Both the position numbers and the translations under genes were made by a program. From NCBI RefSeq assembly GCF_001545075.1, contig NZ_FCOB02000022.1, forward strand, positions 83,916 through 147,915: a stretch of 64,000 bases of DNA, in the 5' to 3' direction. Source of the DNA: Caballeronia ptereochthonis (GTDB lineage: Bacteria; Pseudomonadota; Gammaproteobacteria; Burkholderiales; Burkholderiaceae). Below the pieces are notes generated by a model. That model saw only the letters and a program-made list of their open reading frames with translations. It was not told the origin of the DNA and searched no databases. Of the stretch, positions 25,304-33,470 are shown piece by piece; position 1 is the stretch's first letter, and each line of letters opens with the position of its first letter.

Positions 25304-26194
25304 ATGAACCCACCCTCTCCCTTCGCCCCCGACGCCCCCTGGCGCATCGACCGCACGCGGCTCGTGACACTCGCCGAGCGTCCCGCGCGCGACTGGACCA
25401 TCGACATCGTCGACGAGACGGGCTCCACCAACGCCGACCTGGTGGAGCAACTGCGCGCCCTGCCGCGTGACAGCGCCGCCGCGCCCACGGTCCGCATCGC
25501 GTATTCGCAAACCGCCGGACGCGGACGACGCGGCCGCGCCTGGTTCGCCGAGCCCGGCAACGCGCTGCTGATGTCGGTCGGGTGCGTGCTGAAGCGGCCC
25601 ATCGAAGGGCTGTCGGGCCTGAGCCTCGCCATCGGCACCGCCGTGCTCGATGCGCTCGCGCGCCTGCCGCTCACGCCGTCCGCGCGGCCCGCGCTGAAAT
25701 GGCCGAACGACGTCCTGCTCGACGACGGCAAGCTCGCCGGCATCCTCATCGAGACCGCGTGGAACACGCCGAATGCGACGGCCGTGGTAATCGGCATCGG
25801 CATGAACCTGCATGGCGCGGAGCAGCTTGCCGCCCGGGTCGACGATGCGAACCGGCTGGCCGCGTCGTCCGCGCCGGGCGCCGCGCCCGCCGCGCTCGCG
25901 CGCGCGTGGCCCGATGCGAATCTCACCGACACGCTCGCCGCGCTGCTCAACGCGCTCGACACCGCGCTCCCGCGCTTCGAAACCGAGGGCTTCAAGCCAT
26001 TCCGCCAGCGCTGGCTCGACGCGCACGCCTGGGCCGGACGCGAAGTCGCGCTGCTCGATCAAGGCAGGGAAGTGACGCACGGCATCGCGTCGGGTGTCGA
26101 CGACAGCGGCCAGTTGCTGATCGACGCCCCCGAGGGCCCGCGCACCATCGCGAGCGGCGAACTGACGCTGCGGCTGGCCAGGGAGCGTCCGTGA
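25304..26194 (+). CDS. birA: biotin--[acetyl-CoA-carboxylase] ligase
   Basis: 296 residues. Activates biotin with ATP and attaches it to the carboxylase carrier protein. QTAGRGRRGRAWFAEPGN is the biotinyl-AMP loop, KWPNDVLLDDGKLAGILIE the catalytic Lys region. The first 35 residues lack a DNA-binding domain, so it is not the bio-operon repressor type. A TACAAT box at 25291-25296 ends only 7 bases before the ATG, which suggests a leaderless transcript. It overlaps coaX by 4 bp. Confidence 0.95.
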   Translation: MNPPSPFAPDAPWRIDRTRLVTLAERPARDWTIDIVDETGSTNADLVEQLRALPRDSAAAPTVRIAYSQTAGRGRRGRAWFAEPGNALLMSVGCVLKRPIEGLSGLSLAIGTAVLDALARLPLTPSARPALKWPNDVLLDDGKLAGILIETAWNTPNATAVVIGIGMNLHGAEQLAARVDDANRLAASSAPGAAPAALARAWPDANLTDTLAALLNALDTALPRFETEGFKPFRQRWLDAHAWAGREVALLDQGREVTHGIASGVDDSGQLLIDAPEGPRTIASGELTLRLARERP

Positions 26195-27000
26195 GCGATA
26201 CACGGTATCTGCTGATCGACGCGGGCAACAGCCGCATCAAGTGGTCGCTCGTCGATGAAGACGGCGCCGCGCTGGCGAACGGCGCATTCGAGCACGCTCA
26301 CCATTCGAGCGCCGCCGACGACGCCGCGCTCGAGGCCTGGTCGGATCTGGCGACGCCGGCGAGCGCATGGATTTCGAACGTTGCGGGCATGCCGGTGCAA
26401 AACCGCATCCAGCGCCTGATCGACGCGCGCTGGGCTGCTCTGCCGCGCACCGTCGTGCGCGCGAAGGCCGAGCAATGCGGCGTGGTCAACGGTTATGCCG
26501 AACCGTCGCGCCTCGGCAGCGACCGCTGGTGCGGAATGATCGGCGCGCGCGCCGCGTACCCCGGCGAGCATCTGCTCGTCGCGACCTTCGGCACCGCGAC
26601 GACGCTCGAAGCGCTGCGCGCCGACGGCGTCTTCACGGGCGGCCTGATCGCGCCGGGCTGGTCGCTGATGATGGCATCCCTCGGCAGCCACACCGCGCAA
26701 TTGCCGACGCTCGATGCCGCGTCCGCACGCGAAGCGCTCAATCAAACCCGCGGTATGTTCGCCACCGACACCGCCGCCGCGCTCTCGGCCGGATGCCTGC
26801 TCGCGCAGGCGAGCCTGATCGAGCGCGCGTGGCATGACCTGAAAGCGGACTGGCAAACCGACGTCCGTCTCGTGCTCGGCGGCGGCGCCGCAAATGAAAT
26901 CGCGGGCGCGCTCGGCGTGCCGCATATTCGACACGATTCCCTCGTGCTGTCCGGCCTCGCGCTCATCGCGCGCGACGCGACGGCGCGCCATTCTTCCTGA
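26191..27000 (+). CDS. coaX: type III pantothenate kinase
   Basis: 269 residues from GTG 26191, which overlaps the birA stop (GTGA). First step of coenzyme A synthesis, cytosolic. The family motifs are LLIDAGNSRIKW (phosphate loop), GSDRW with catalytic Asp nearby, FGTATTLEAL and LGGGAANEI. birA-coaX is the usual Burkholderia and Bordetella arrangement (baf in Bordetella). Confidence 0.95.
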   Translation: MSDTRYLLIDAGNSRIKWSLVDEDGAALANGAFEHAHHSSAADDAALEAWSDLATPASAWISNVAGMPVQNRIQRLIDARWAALPRTVVRAKAEQCGVVNGYAEPSRLGSDRWCGMIGARAAYPGEHLLVATFGTATTLEALRADGVFTGGLIAPGWSLMMASLGSHTAQLPTLDAASAREALNQTRGMFATDTAAALSAGCLLAQASLIERAWHDLKADWQTDVRLVLGGGAANEIAGALGVPHIRHDSLVLSGLALIARDATARHSS

Positions 27001-27036
27001 TTTGCTGACCAACGGACCAAAGGACGGAGCCCACGA

Positions 27037-27276
27037 ATGCTGCGCTGGCTGATCACCCTCCTGATTCTCGCCAACCTGCTGATGTTCGCGGTCATGCGCG
27101 GCGCCTTCGGTCCGCTGCCGGCCGCGGGCGCGCGCGAGCCGCATCACCTGTTGCAGCAGGTTCATCCCGAAGCGCTGACGACGCGCGCGCTCCATCCCGA
27201 AGAATCGTTCGATCAGCCGCGCGTCGGCGGCCCGGCGCCCGCCGCGAACGTGCAGGCCTCGCCGCTCGGGCAGTAA
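27037..27276 (+). CDS. small single-pass membrane protein of unknown function
   Basis: 79 residues. N-terminal hydrophobic helix LRWLITLLILANLLMFAVMRGAFGPLP, then a proline-, alanine- and histidine-containing tail. Starts 36 bp after coaX on the same strand, so probably in the birA-coaX transcript. Relatives follow coaX elsewhere in Burkholderia and are longer, with a SPOR-like end; this one stops early. No function can be assigned. Confidence 0.65.
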   Translation: MLRWLITLLILANLLMFAVMRGAFGPLPAAGAREPHHLLQQVHPEALTTRALHPEESFDQPRVGGPAPAANVQASPLGQ

Positions 27277-27289
27277 GCCTCGACGCGGC

Positions 27290-27772
27290 TCAGGACTGCG
27301 CGCGGACCTTCCTGAGCAATGCGGTCGTCGAGCGGTCGTGCTCGAACGCGATGGCGAGCGCCCGGCCGCCCCAGCCGCGCACGAGCGCCGATTCGGCCAG
27401 CTTGTCCATGTCGTAGTCGCCGCCTTTCACGAGCACGTCGGGGCGCAACGCCTCGATCAGTTGCAGCGGTGTCGATTCCTCGAACTTCACCACCCAGTCG
27501 ACGCTTTCCAGCGCCGCGAGCAGCGCCATGCGATCGTCCTCGCGATTGATCGGGCGATCGTCGCCCTTGCCGAGCGTACGTACCGAAGCATCGCTGTTCA
27601 CGCCGACGATGAGCGTCGCGCCCAGCGCCTTCGCGTCGGCGAGATAGGTCACGTGACCACGATGAAGAATGTCGAAGACGCCGTTGGTGAAGACGACGGG
27701 ACCGGCGAGCGTCGGACGAAGCGCGGCGAGCGCCTCGCGCGTGGTGAGCTTGCGTTCGAAAATGGCGGGCAT
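27290..27772 (-). CDS. rfaE2: D-glycero-beta-D-manno-heptose 1-phosphate adenylyltransferase
   Basis: 160 residues. Cytidylyltransferase-fold enzyme (GVFDILHRGHVTYL with the HxGH motif, VNSDASVRTLGKG, LVKGGDYD) that makes ADP-heptose for the LPS inner core. Stand-alone form of the HldE C-terminal domain; the kinase part (hldA) must be elsewhere. Converges with the small membrane gene, 13 bp apart. Confidence 0.93.
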   Translation of the reverse strand: MPAIFERKLTTREALAALRPTLAGPVVFTNGVFDILHRGHVTYLADAKALGATLIVGVNSDASVRTLGKGDDRPINREDDRMALLAALESVDWVVKFEESTPLQLIEALRPDVLVKGGDYDMDKLAESALVRGWGGRALAIAFEHDRSTTALLRKVRAQS

Positions 27773-27854
27773 GGCGGCGCTCGATGCGGTGTTCTGAAAG
27801 CGCAAATTGTGCCACGGCGCCTGGCGCGGAATGCGATATCGATGCGGCACGAAA

Positions 27855-27892
27855 AGCAAAACGGCCCGCCGGTTCAACCCGGCGGGCCGTCT
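27855..27892 (-). terminator. terminator after the ferritin-like gene
   Basis: Perfect 12-bp GC-rich stem (27861-27872 with 27879-27890), 6-base loop and four A on the + side, 20 bp past the stop of the minus-strand gene. Confidence 0.85.
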
Positions 27893-27912
27893 CTCCTTCA
27901 AAGCCCGAGGAC

Positions 27913-28788
27913 TCAGGCCGGCTGCTCGGCCGAGCCGCCCGGCGCGGCCTGCAGACGCTGCACCACTTCCTTGCGATAACGGTTCAGCTCCTGCGCGGTC
28001 ACGAACGAACGCTCGAACAGAATCGACAGGTTGTGCAGGATGCGCTCGACGACCTTCCTCTCCCAGCTGTCGTCGAAGCGGATCTGGTCGTCGAGCCAGC
28101 GCTCGAGCCACTCCGGATCAGGCAGGCGCGACTGCACGGTATCGCGCGGGAAGAGGGCCTGATTGACGTGCAGGTTGGTTGGATGCAGCGGCTTTTCGGT
28201 GCGGCGCGCGGAGGCCATCAGCACGCCGATCTTCGCGAACGCGGCGCGCGCCGTATCGCCCGCATTCGCGAGCGCCTTCTTCATGTAGCGCAGATACGCG
28301 CCGCCGTGGCGGGCTTCGTCGCGCGAAATGGTTTCGTAGATGTGCTTGATGACCGGCTCGGTATGCCATTCGGCAGCGCGGCGGTACCAGTGATTCAGGC
28401 GGATCTCGCCGCAGAAGTGCAGCATCAGCGTTTCGAGCGGCGGCGCCGGATCGAACTCGAAGCGCACCGCGTGCAGCTCCTCTTCGGTCGGCACGAGTTC
28501 GGGCCTGAAGCGCCGCAGATACTCCATCAGCACGAGCGAATGCTTCTGCTCCTCGAAGAACCATACGCTCATGAAAGCGGAAAAGTCGCTGTCGTGGTGG
28601 TTGTCACGCAGGAACATTTCGGTTGCGGGAAGAGCGGACCATTCGGTGATCGCGTTCATCTTGATGGTCCTGGCCTGCTCGTCGGTGAGCAGGGACGCAT
28701 CGAACGTGTCCCAAGGAATGTCTTTTTCCATATCCCAGCGGACGGATTCCAGCGATTTATAGAGTTCCGGATAAAGCATGGTGTTCAT
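27913..28788 (-). CDS. ferritin-like / acyl-ACP desaturase-like di-iron protein
   Basis: 291 residues; ATG at 28788 with AGGGGTGG upstream, beginning MNTMLYPELYKSLE. Two carboxylate-histidine motifs typical of four-helix di-iron proteins are present: FFEEQKHSL near residue 100 and SRDEARHGG near 170, with additional Glu in ITEWSALPATEMF and LHFCGEIRLNHW. The layout resembles soluble fatty-acid desaturases and AurF-like oxygenases. The substrate is unknown. The gene lies downstream of a B12-dependent MerR regulator on the same strand, separated by 457 bp. Confidence 0.78.
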   Translation of the reverse strand: MNTMLYPELYKSLESVRWDMEKDIPWDTFDASLLTDEQARTIKMNAITEWSALPATEMFLRDNHHDSDFSAFMSVWFFEEQKHSLVLMEYLRRFRPELVPTEEELHAVRFEFDPAPPLETLMLHFCGEIRLNHWYRRAAEWHTEPVIKHIYETISRDEARHGGAYLRYMKKALANAGDTARAAFAKIGVLMASARRTEKPLHPTNLHVNQALFPRDTVQSRLPDPEWLERWLDDQIRFDDSWERKVVERILHNLSILFERSFVTAQELNRYRKEVVQRLQAAPGGSAEQPA

Positions 28789-29245
28789 AGTCCACCCCTG
28801 ATGCCACTTATGCGACGTTATATCTGTATTGACTTTCGGTTCACACGTGCGCAAATGCCTTGCACGGGAACAGCCAAGCTTTCAATTTTACGCGGGATTC
28901 GGTCGGCCGAAGACGAAAAGCGACAACGAAGCGCTGGAAATAGCGCCGCGGCAACGCATCGCGTCCCGCTGTTAACACTGCACTTCCCCGTGCAAATGTT
29001 GCGTGTTGTGCGTCTTGTTCTACCGTGGGTGAGGAGCGAAACCTGTGCCTGAGGTATGTTCAAGTGAAGCCGAGCCTGCCGCCGGCACTGCGCCGGCCGC
29101 GCAGTATGGCACACCGGCGTGACAGCGGTGCGAGGCGCATGCAACGCGAACTACGCGGCGCCGCCTGTGGCTGGCGCGGACTGCGGCGCTGGGCGCGCCA
29201 GCCGTCGAGTCCCGCGTCATCGCCCGCCGCGACGAGCGTCTTTGA
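28789..29245. other. intergenic region between litR-like gene and di-iron gene
   Basis: 457 bp. Contains a minus-strand TATAAC-like box near 28820, and a 10-bp-arm inverted repeat (29169-29178 with 29194-29203, 15-base loop) downstream of the regulator stop. The frames on both strands are Arg-rich and unconvincing. Its length and position suggest it is the promoter region of the di-iron gene. Confidence 0.5.
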
Positions 29246-30247
29246 TCATAGCACGGCCGATTGACGCCAATCCGCGACAGTCGCGTCGATCGGGGTCAAT
29301 CCTGCCACGTGATGCACGCCGTCGTGGAACTTGCGGCGCAGCGCCGGACTGCTTCCGCCGACCCAGATGCGCACCTGCGGCGGCAGCAGATTGCGCAGGT
29401 CGGTCAGGCCGTGCGCGATGGACTGCGTCGGCATTACCCCCGTGAACGACAGTGCGACGATGTCGACGTTGTGCACCGCCACGGCATCGACGATATCGTG
29501 CAGCGGCGTCTGCAGCCCCAACTGGATGCACTCGCATTCGGAGAGCGTGAACATCGCCTCGGCCATCAGGATGCCGAGGCCGTGGCCTTCGCCGGAGAGC
29601 GTCGTGAGCAATACGCGCGGGCGGCTGCCGCGCCCACGCAGCGCATCGGAGAGCGGACGCATCAGCGTGCGCAGTGTCGTCTGCAGCGCCTCGCTGAAGA
29701 GATGCTCGTGATGGACCTGCAGGGTGCCCGCGGCCCACCCGTTGCCGACGCGCGCCGACAGCGGCGCCGCCACGTCCAGCACGAAGCGCTCGAGCCCGTC
29801 GCGCGTCGCGCGCTTCAGAAGTCCGAAGCGAAACTCCTCATAGGCGCTCGCGCGCAGCAACGAAATCAGATGATCGAGCTCGGCGTCCGGCGCGTCCTGC
29901 GCGATCCCGGAACGCTCGGCGAACTGCTGCAGCACTTCGATCGACTGCCCGAGCACCTTGCTCGGACGATGCCCCGCGTCCAGCAGACGCTTGACGAGCC
30001 GCAGCTTCGACACCTGCTCCTGCGGGTACAGACGCTCGCCGCCGGGCGAGCGCATCGGTCGCGGAAAGCCGTAACGGCGCTCCCAGACGCGCAGCGTGTC
30101 CTTCGTCAGACCGATTTCGTGCGCGATCGCGCCAATGCCGATGCCCACCATGCCCGGCGCGGCGGCACGCCTGGGCGCGGGCGCAGAAATCTCCTCGCCA
30201 GCGGAAAACGGCTCCAGATCGAAATCCCGTTCGAATGAATTTGCCAT
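29246..30247 (-). CDS. MerR-family regulator with cobalamin-binding domain (CarH/LitR type)
   Basis: 333 residues from ATG 30247. Residues about 34-100 are a MerR HTH (IGAIAHEIGLTKDTLRVWERRYGFPRPMRSPGGERLY). Residues 125-205 are a helical B12-capping domain with Trp171-x9-Glu181-His182 (W...EH), and residues 205-333 a Rossmann cobalamin domain with the cobalt-ligand motif EGHGLG (His222). This set is the signature of adenosylcobalamin photoreceptors (CarH, LitR), which bind DNA as tetramers in the dark and dissociate in light. Starts upstream in the same frame (to 30631) are unlikely. No carotenoid gene is adjacent. Confidence 0.85.
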   Translation of the reverse strand: MANSFERDFDLEPFSAGEEISAPAPRRAAAPGMVGIGIGAIAHEIGLTKDTLRVWERRYGFPRPMRSPGGERLYPQEQVSKLRLVKRLLDAGHRPSKVLGQSIEVLQQFAERSGIAQDAPDAELDHLISLLRASAYEEFRFGLLKRATRDGLERFVLDVAAPLSARVGNGWAAGTLQVHHEHLFSEALQTTLRTLMRPLSDALRGRGSRPRVLLTTLSGEGHGLGILMAEAMFTLSECECIQLGLQTPLHDIVDAVAVHNVDIVALSFTGVMPTQSIAHGLTDLRNLLPPQVRIWVGGSSPALRRKFHDGVHHVAGLTPIDATVADWRQSAVL

Positions 30248-30309
30248 GGACAGATCGATGGAAGAAGTCACATCGGGATCGACGCAGATAGCATGCCCGA
30301 CCGGAAAGT

Positions 30310-30350
30310 TGGACAAAGTTCGGCATCGTCCACGTTTCATCATAGACAAA
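30310..30350 (-). promoter_or_regulatory. direct repeat upstream of the CarH/LitR-like gene
   Basis: Minus-strand TTTGTC(C/T)A occurs at 30310-30317 and 30343-30350, 33 bp (three helical turns) apart, 63-103 bp before the regulator ATG, near a TATGAT box. Possibly an autoregulatory operator; not matched to a known CarH site. Confidence 0.3.
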
Positions 30351-30404
30351 ATCGAAACGGTCGGCGGTGCAGGATGCATTTTATGCAGATGACGCCGGAC
30401 GCGG

Positions 30405-30428
30405 TTCGATGCGCCCGGGCGCATCGAA
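30405..30428. repeat. 24-bp perfect palindrome
   Basis: Each half reads TTCGATGCGCCC from the outside in, with no loop. It lies between the phaM stop (30504) and the regulator start (30247). It could be a protein-binding site or form a cruciform; no U-tract follows on either strand. Confidence 0.8.
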
Positions 30429-30503
30429 GGAAATCGGCGGGCCCGTCGGCGCATGGCGCGCCGCCGGGCGTTCGGTCCGAAGGAACGAGACTGAATCGAT
30501 GAC

Positions 30504-31277
30504 TTACACAGGCTTCTTGCGCGGCGCGGACTTCCTCGCGGGCGCTTTCTTCGCAGCCGCGGCTTCGGGCTTTTCCTCGCCTGCGTCCGCAGCCGGATTC
30601 GCCGCGTCCCGAGCGGCGGCAGGCGAATCATCCGCGGCGCCCATCGGGTTCAGCGGGGCGCTCATGCCGGGCTGGAGCATCGCGAGATGCGCGAGCTGGT
30701 TGAACTGCGACTGCAGCACGTTCCACCAGCCGGCCGGATCGAACCCGGGCGGCGGCGCGGCGGGCGCCTGCGCGCTCCGTTCCTCGCCTTCGGCGGCCGA
30801 TTTGTCCGCGGGCGCCTGTCCGGCCGCTTCTTCCTTCGGCGCATCCGGCTTCGCGGCGGCGCCGCCCATCGGCCAGCCGGCAGCAGCGGCCTTCGCCTTC
30901 TCCGCCGCCACGTTTTGCGCGCTTTCGACCGAAGTCTGCGCAAACGCGCCGAACGCCCGCAGCGTCGCGAGCGTCGCGCGCTGCACTTCGAGCGCCTGAA
31001 TCGCCGATTGCAGCATGTTGAGATTGAGCTTCAGCCACTGCTCGACGGCGCGCATGTCGGTCACGCGCTTGTCGAGATCTTCGATATTGGTCAGCGGAGC
31101 GAGCATGTCGGACATCATCGAGAGGGAGGGACCCACGCCCTGCCCGCCGCCCGGCATCGCGGCCGCAAACGGGTTCAGGCGCATCAGTTCCCACATCTTG
31201 CCCATCATGCTGGCATCGCCGAATCCGGGAAAGCCGGGAATCGTATAGGGCGGCGTGCCGCCTGCGTTGTCGGTCAT
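30504..31277 (-). CDS. phaM: polyhydroxyalkanoate granule regulatory protein PhaM
   Basis: 257 residues. The N-terminal half (IPGFPGFGDASMMGKMWELMRLNPFAAA..., NIEDLDKRVTDMRAVEQWLKLNLNMLQ) is the PhaM pattern, and the last 60 residues are an Ala/Lys/Pro histone-like tail (KKAPARKSAPRKKPV). In Ralstonia eutropha PhaM activates PHA synthase and attaches granules to the nucleoid. No pha synthesis genes adjoin it. RBS AAGGAGA precedes the ATG. Confidence 0.88.
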   Translation of the reverse strand: MTDNAGGTPPYTIPGFPGFGDASMMGKMWELMRLNPFAAAMPGGGQGVGPSLSMMSDMLAPLTNIEDLDKRVTDMRAVEQWLKLNLNMLQSAIQALEVQRATLATLRAFGAFAQTSVESAQNVAAEKAKAAAAGWPMGGAAAKPDAPKEEAAGQAPADKSAAEGEERSAQAPAAPPPGFDPAGWWNVLQSQFNQLAHLAMLQPGMSAPLNPMGAADDSPAAARDAANPAADAGEEKPEAAAAKKAPARKSAPRKKPV

Positions 31278-31316
31278 TCGACTCTCCTTGTTCTCTCGTG
31301 TGTATGTTCGCGTGGA

Positions 31317-32144
31317 TCAGAACGGCGCGCCGCCCGGAAAATCCGGCGCGCGCCGCTCGCGAAGCGAGCGCATGCCTTCGTGCACGTCCGGTCCCGCGAA
31401 GCCCATGAATTCCAGCGCGAGCGACGTATCGAAGGTCGGCCCCGCCGAACGCAGCCAGTTGTTGAGCGCGTACTTGGTCCAGCGGATCGCGGTCTGCGAG
31501 CCCTGCGCGAGACGATTCGCGACTTCGATCGCCTTGGGCATCAGCTCGTTTTCATCGACGGCGAGCGACACGAGCCCGATGCGCTCCGCTTCCTCGCCGC
31601 TCACCGGCTCGCACAGCAGCAGATAGTACTTGGCCTTCGCCATGCCGCACAGCAGCGGCCAGACGATCGCCGCATGATCGCCCGCCGCGACGCCGAGCCG
31701 CGTATGTCCGTCGATGATGCGCGCCGACTTCGACGCGATCGAGATATCCGCGAGCAAGCCGGCGACCAGCCCCGCGCCGACCGCGGGGCCGTGCATCGCG
31801 GAGACGATCGGCTTACCGCAGTTGATCACGTTGTACACGAGATCGCGCGCCTCGCGCCAGACACGCGCGCGCACGTCGAAGTCGTTCGCCATCTCCTCGA
31901 CGAGCCCGAGATCTCCGCCCGCCGAAAAGCCCTTGCCTTCGCCGCGAATCAGCGCGACGCGCGTATCCGGATCGCGATCGATGTCGCGCCAGATGTCCGC
32001 GAGTTCGCGATGCATGCTGGCGTCAGCGGTGGAGAGACCGCTCTTGTTCGCGCCCGTTCCGGGCATCACCACTTCGAGCACGCCATGCGGATGGCGGCGC
32101 AGCTCGAGCGACTTGTAGCCCGAGTAAATGGAGAGATCGCTCAT
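31317..32144 (-). CDS. crotonase-family protein (enoyl-CoA hydratase/isomerase)
   Basis: 275 residues. Oxyanion-hole segments GKGFSAGGDLG and GPAVGAGLVAGLLADISIA are present. The region that normally supplies the first catalytic Glu reads IIDGHTRLGVAAGDHAAIVWP, and the second reads AKYYLLLCEPVSG, so neither standard Glu is evident. Several annotated hydratases share the D-x-H-x-R-x-G-x-AAGD pattern. Reaction undetermined. Follows an ABC binding protein gene by 27 bp on the same strand. Confidence 0.87.
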   Translation of the reverse strand: MSDLSIYSGYKSLELRRHPHGVLEVVMPGTGANKSGLSTADASMHRELADIWRDIDRDPDTRVALIRGEGKGFSAGGDLGLVEEMANDFDVRARVWREARDLVYNVINCGKPIVSAMHGPAVGAGLVAGLLADISIASKSARIIDGHTRLGVAAGDHAAIVWPLLCGMAKAKYYLLLCEPVSGEEAERIGLVSLAVDENELMPKAIEVANRLAQGSQTAIRWTKYALNNWLRSAGPTFDTSLALEFMGFAGPDVHEGMRSLRERRAPDFPGGAPF

Positions 32145-32171
32145 GTCGTTCGCCTCGCGTTGTGTTGAGGT

Positions 32172-33344
32172 TCAGCGCGGCTGATAGACCCACTTGCCGT
32201 CGCGGATCTCGACCATCACGCGCGCGCGCTGGTCGAGGCCGATGTGATCCTTGGGCGTCATGTTGACCTGCCCGTTCGTGTCGGCGAAGTTCTTCGTGCC
32301 TTCGAGCGCGTCGCGCAGCGCGTTGCGGAACGCGGGCGTGCCGGGCGCGCCCGCCTTCATCGCAATGGGCACCGCGCGGGTGAGCAGCATGCCCGCGTCC
32401 CAGGCATACGAGCCGAATGCCGACACGGAACCCGGCCCCTGCTTCGCCTCGTACAGTTTGATGTATTCGAGCGCAAGGCGCTTGGCCGGATGATCATCCG
32501 GCAATTGCGCGGCGACGAGCACCGGGCTCGCGGGCAGGAACGTGCCGTTGCAGTCCGCGCCGCACACGCGCAGGAAGTCGCGGTTGCCGACGCCGTGATT
32601 GTGATAGACACGGCCCTTGTAGCCGCGCTGCGCGAGCGTCTTCGGCGGCAAGGCGGCGGGCGTGCCGGCCGCGCCGACGACCACCGCGTCCGGCTTCGCG
32701 GCGAGGATCTTGAGGATCTGCCCTGTCACGCTCGGATCGGTGCGGTTGAAGCGCTCGTTCGCGACCACGTCGATCCTGTGCAACTGCGCGAACTTCGCGA
32801 CTTCCGCATAGAAGGTTTCGCCGAGCGCGTCCGCCTGGCCGATGTACGCGAGCGTCTTCACGCCGTGATTGCTCGCGTGCTCGGCGATGGCGGAGGCCAT
32901 CATCGCGTCGGTCTGCGGCGTCTTGAAGACCCAGCGGCGCTTGTCGTCCACCGGCTCGATGATCTTCGCCGACGACGCGAGCGAGATCATCGGCGTTTGT
33001 CCTTGCGCGACGACGTCGATCATCGCGAGCGAGTTGGGCGTGATCGACGAGCCGATGATCGCGTCGACCTGATCCTCGCTGATGAGCTTCTTCGTGCTTT
33101 GCACGGCTTGCGTGGTGTCGGACGCGTCGTCGAGCACGATGTAGTCGACGGGCCTGCCGCCCATCTCCTTCGGCAGCAGCGCGACGGTGTCGCGCGCGGG
33201 AATGCCGAGCGACGCGGCCGGCCCCGTGAGCGAGAGCACGAGGCCGATCTTCACGGGCTGCGCCGTCTGCGCGAATGCCGCCGTCGTTGCGGCGAACGTC
33301 AATGCCGCGCCGACCAGAAACCTCCACTTGCCGCCTGCCACCAT
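32172..33344 (-). CDS. ABC transporter substrate-binding protein, branched-chain amino acid type
   Basis: 390 residues; start ATG 33344 with AAGGAGA. Signal peptide ending TTAAFA-Q. Type I periplasmic binding fold with the Leu/Ile/Val-receptor pattern (VKIGLVLSLTGPAASLGIPARDTV, IGSSITPNSLAM, DAVVVGAAGTPAA). No permease or ATPase gene is next to it. Relatives bind aromatic acids or amides as well as amino acids. The neighbouring crotonase and FAH-family genes suggest a catabolic substrate. Confidence 0.87.
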   Translation of the reverse strand: MVAGGKWRFLVGAALTFAATTAAFAQTAQPVKIGLVLSLTGPAASLGIPARDTVALLPKEMGGRPVDYIVLDDASDTTQAVQSTKKLISEDQVDAIIGSSITPNSLAMIDVVAQGQTPMISLASSAKIIEPVDDKRRWVFKTPQTDAMMASAIAEHASNHGVKTLAYIGQADALGETFYAEVAKFAQLHRIDVVANERFNRTDPSVTGQILKILAAKPDAVVVGAAGTPAALPPKTLAQRGYKGRVYHNHGVGNRDFLRVCGADCNGTFLPASPVLVAAQLPDDHPAKRLALEYIKLYEAKQGPGSVSAFGSYAWDAGMLLTRAVPIAMKAGAPGTPAFRNALRDALEGTKNFADTNGQVNMTPKDHIGLDQRARVMVEIRDGKWVYQPR

Positions 33345-33470
33345 CGAAGTCTCCTTGTTGTTTTCGTCGTGTGGTCCGCCGTGCGGCGGCGTCCGGCAAA
33401 GTGTAAGGCGAGGCTTGCGCGCATCGCATCGGGCTAAACCCGTTGCGATGCGCGCCATGTCGCTACGCGC

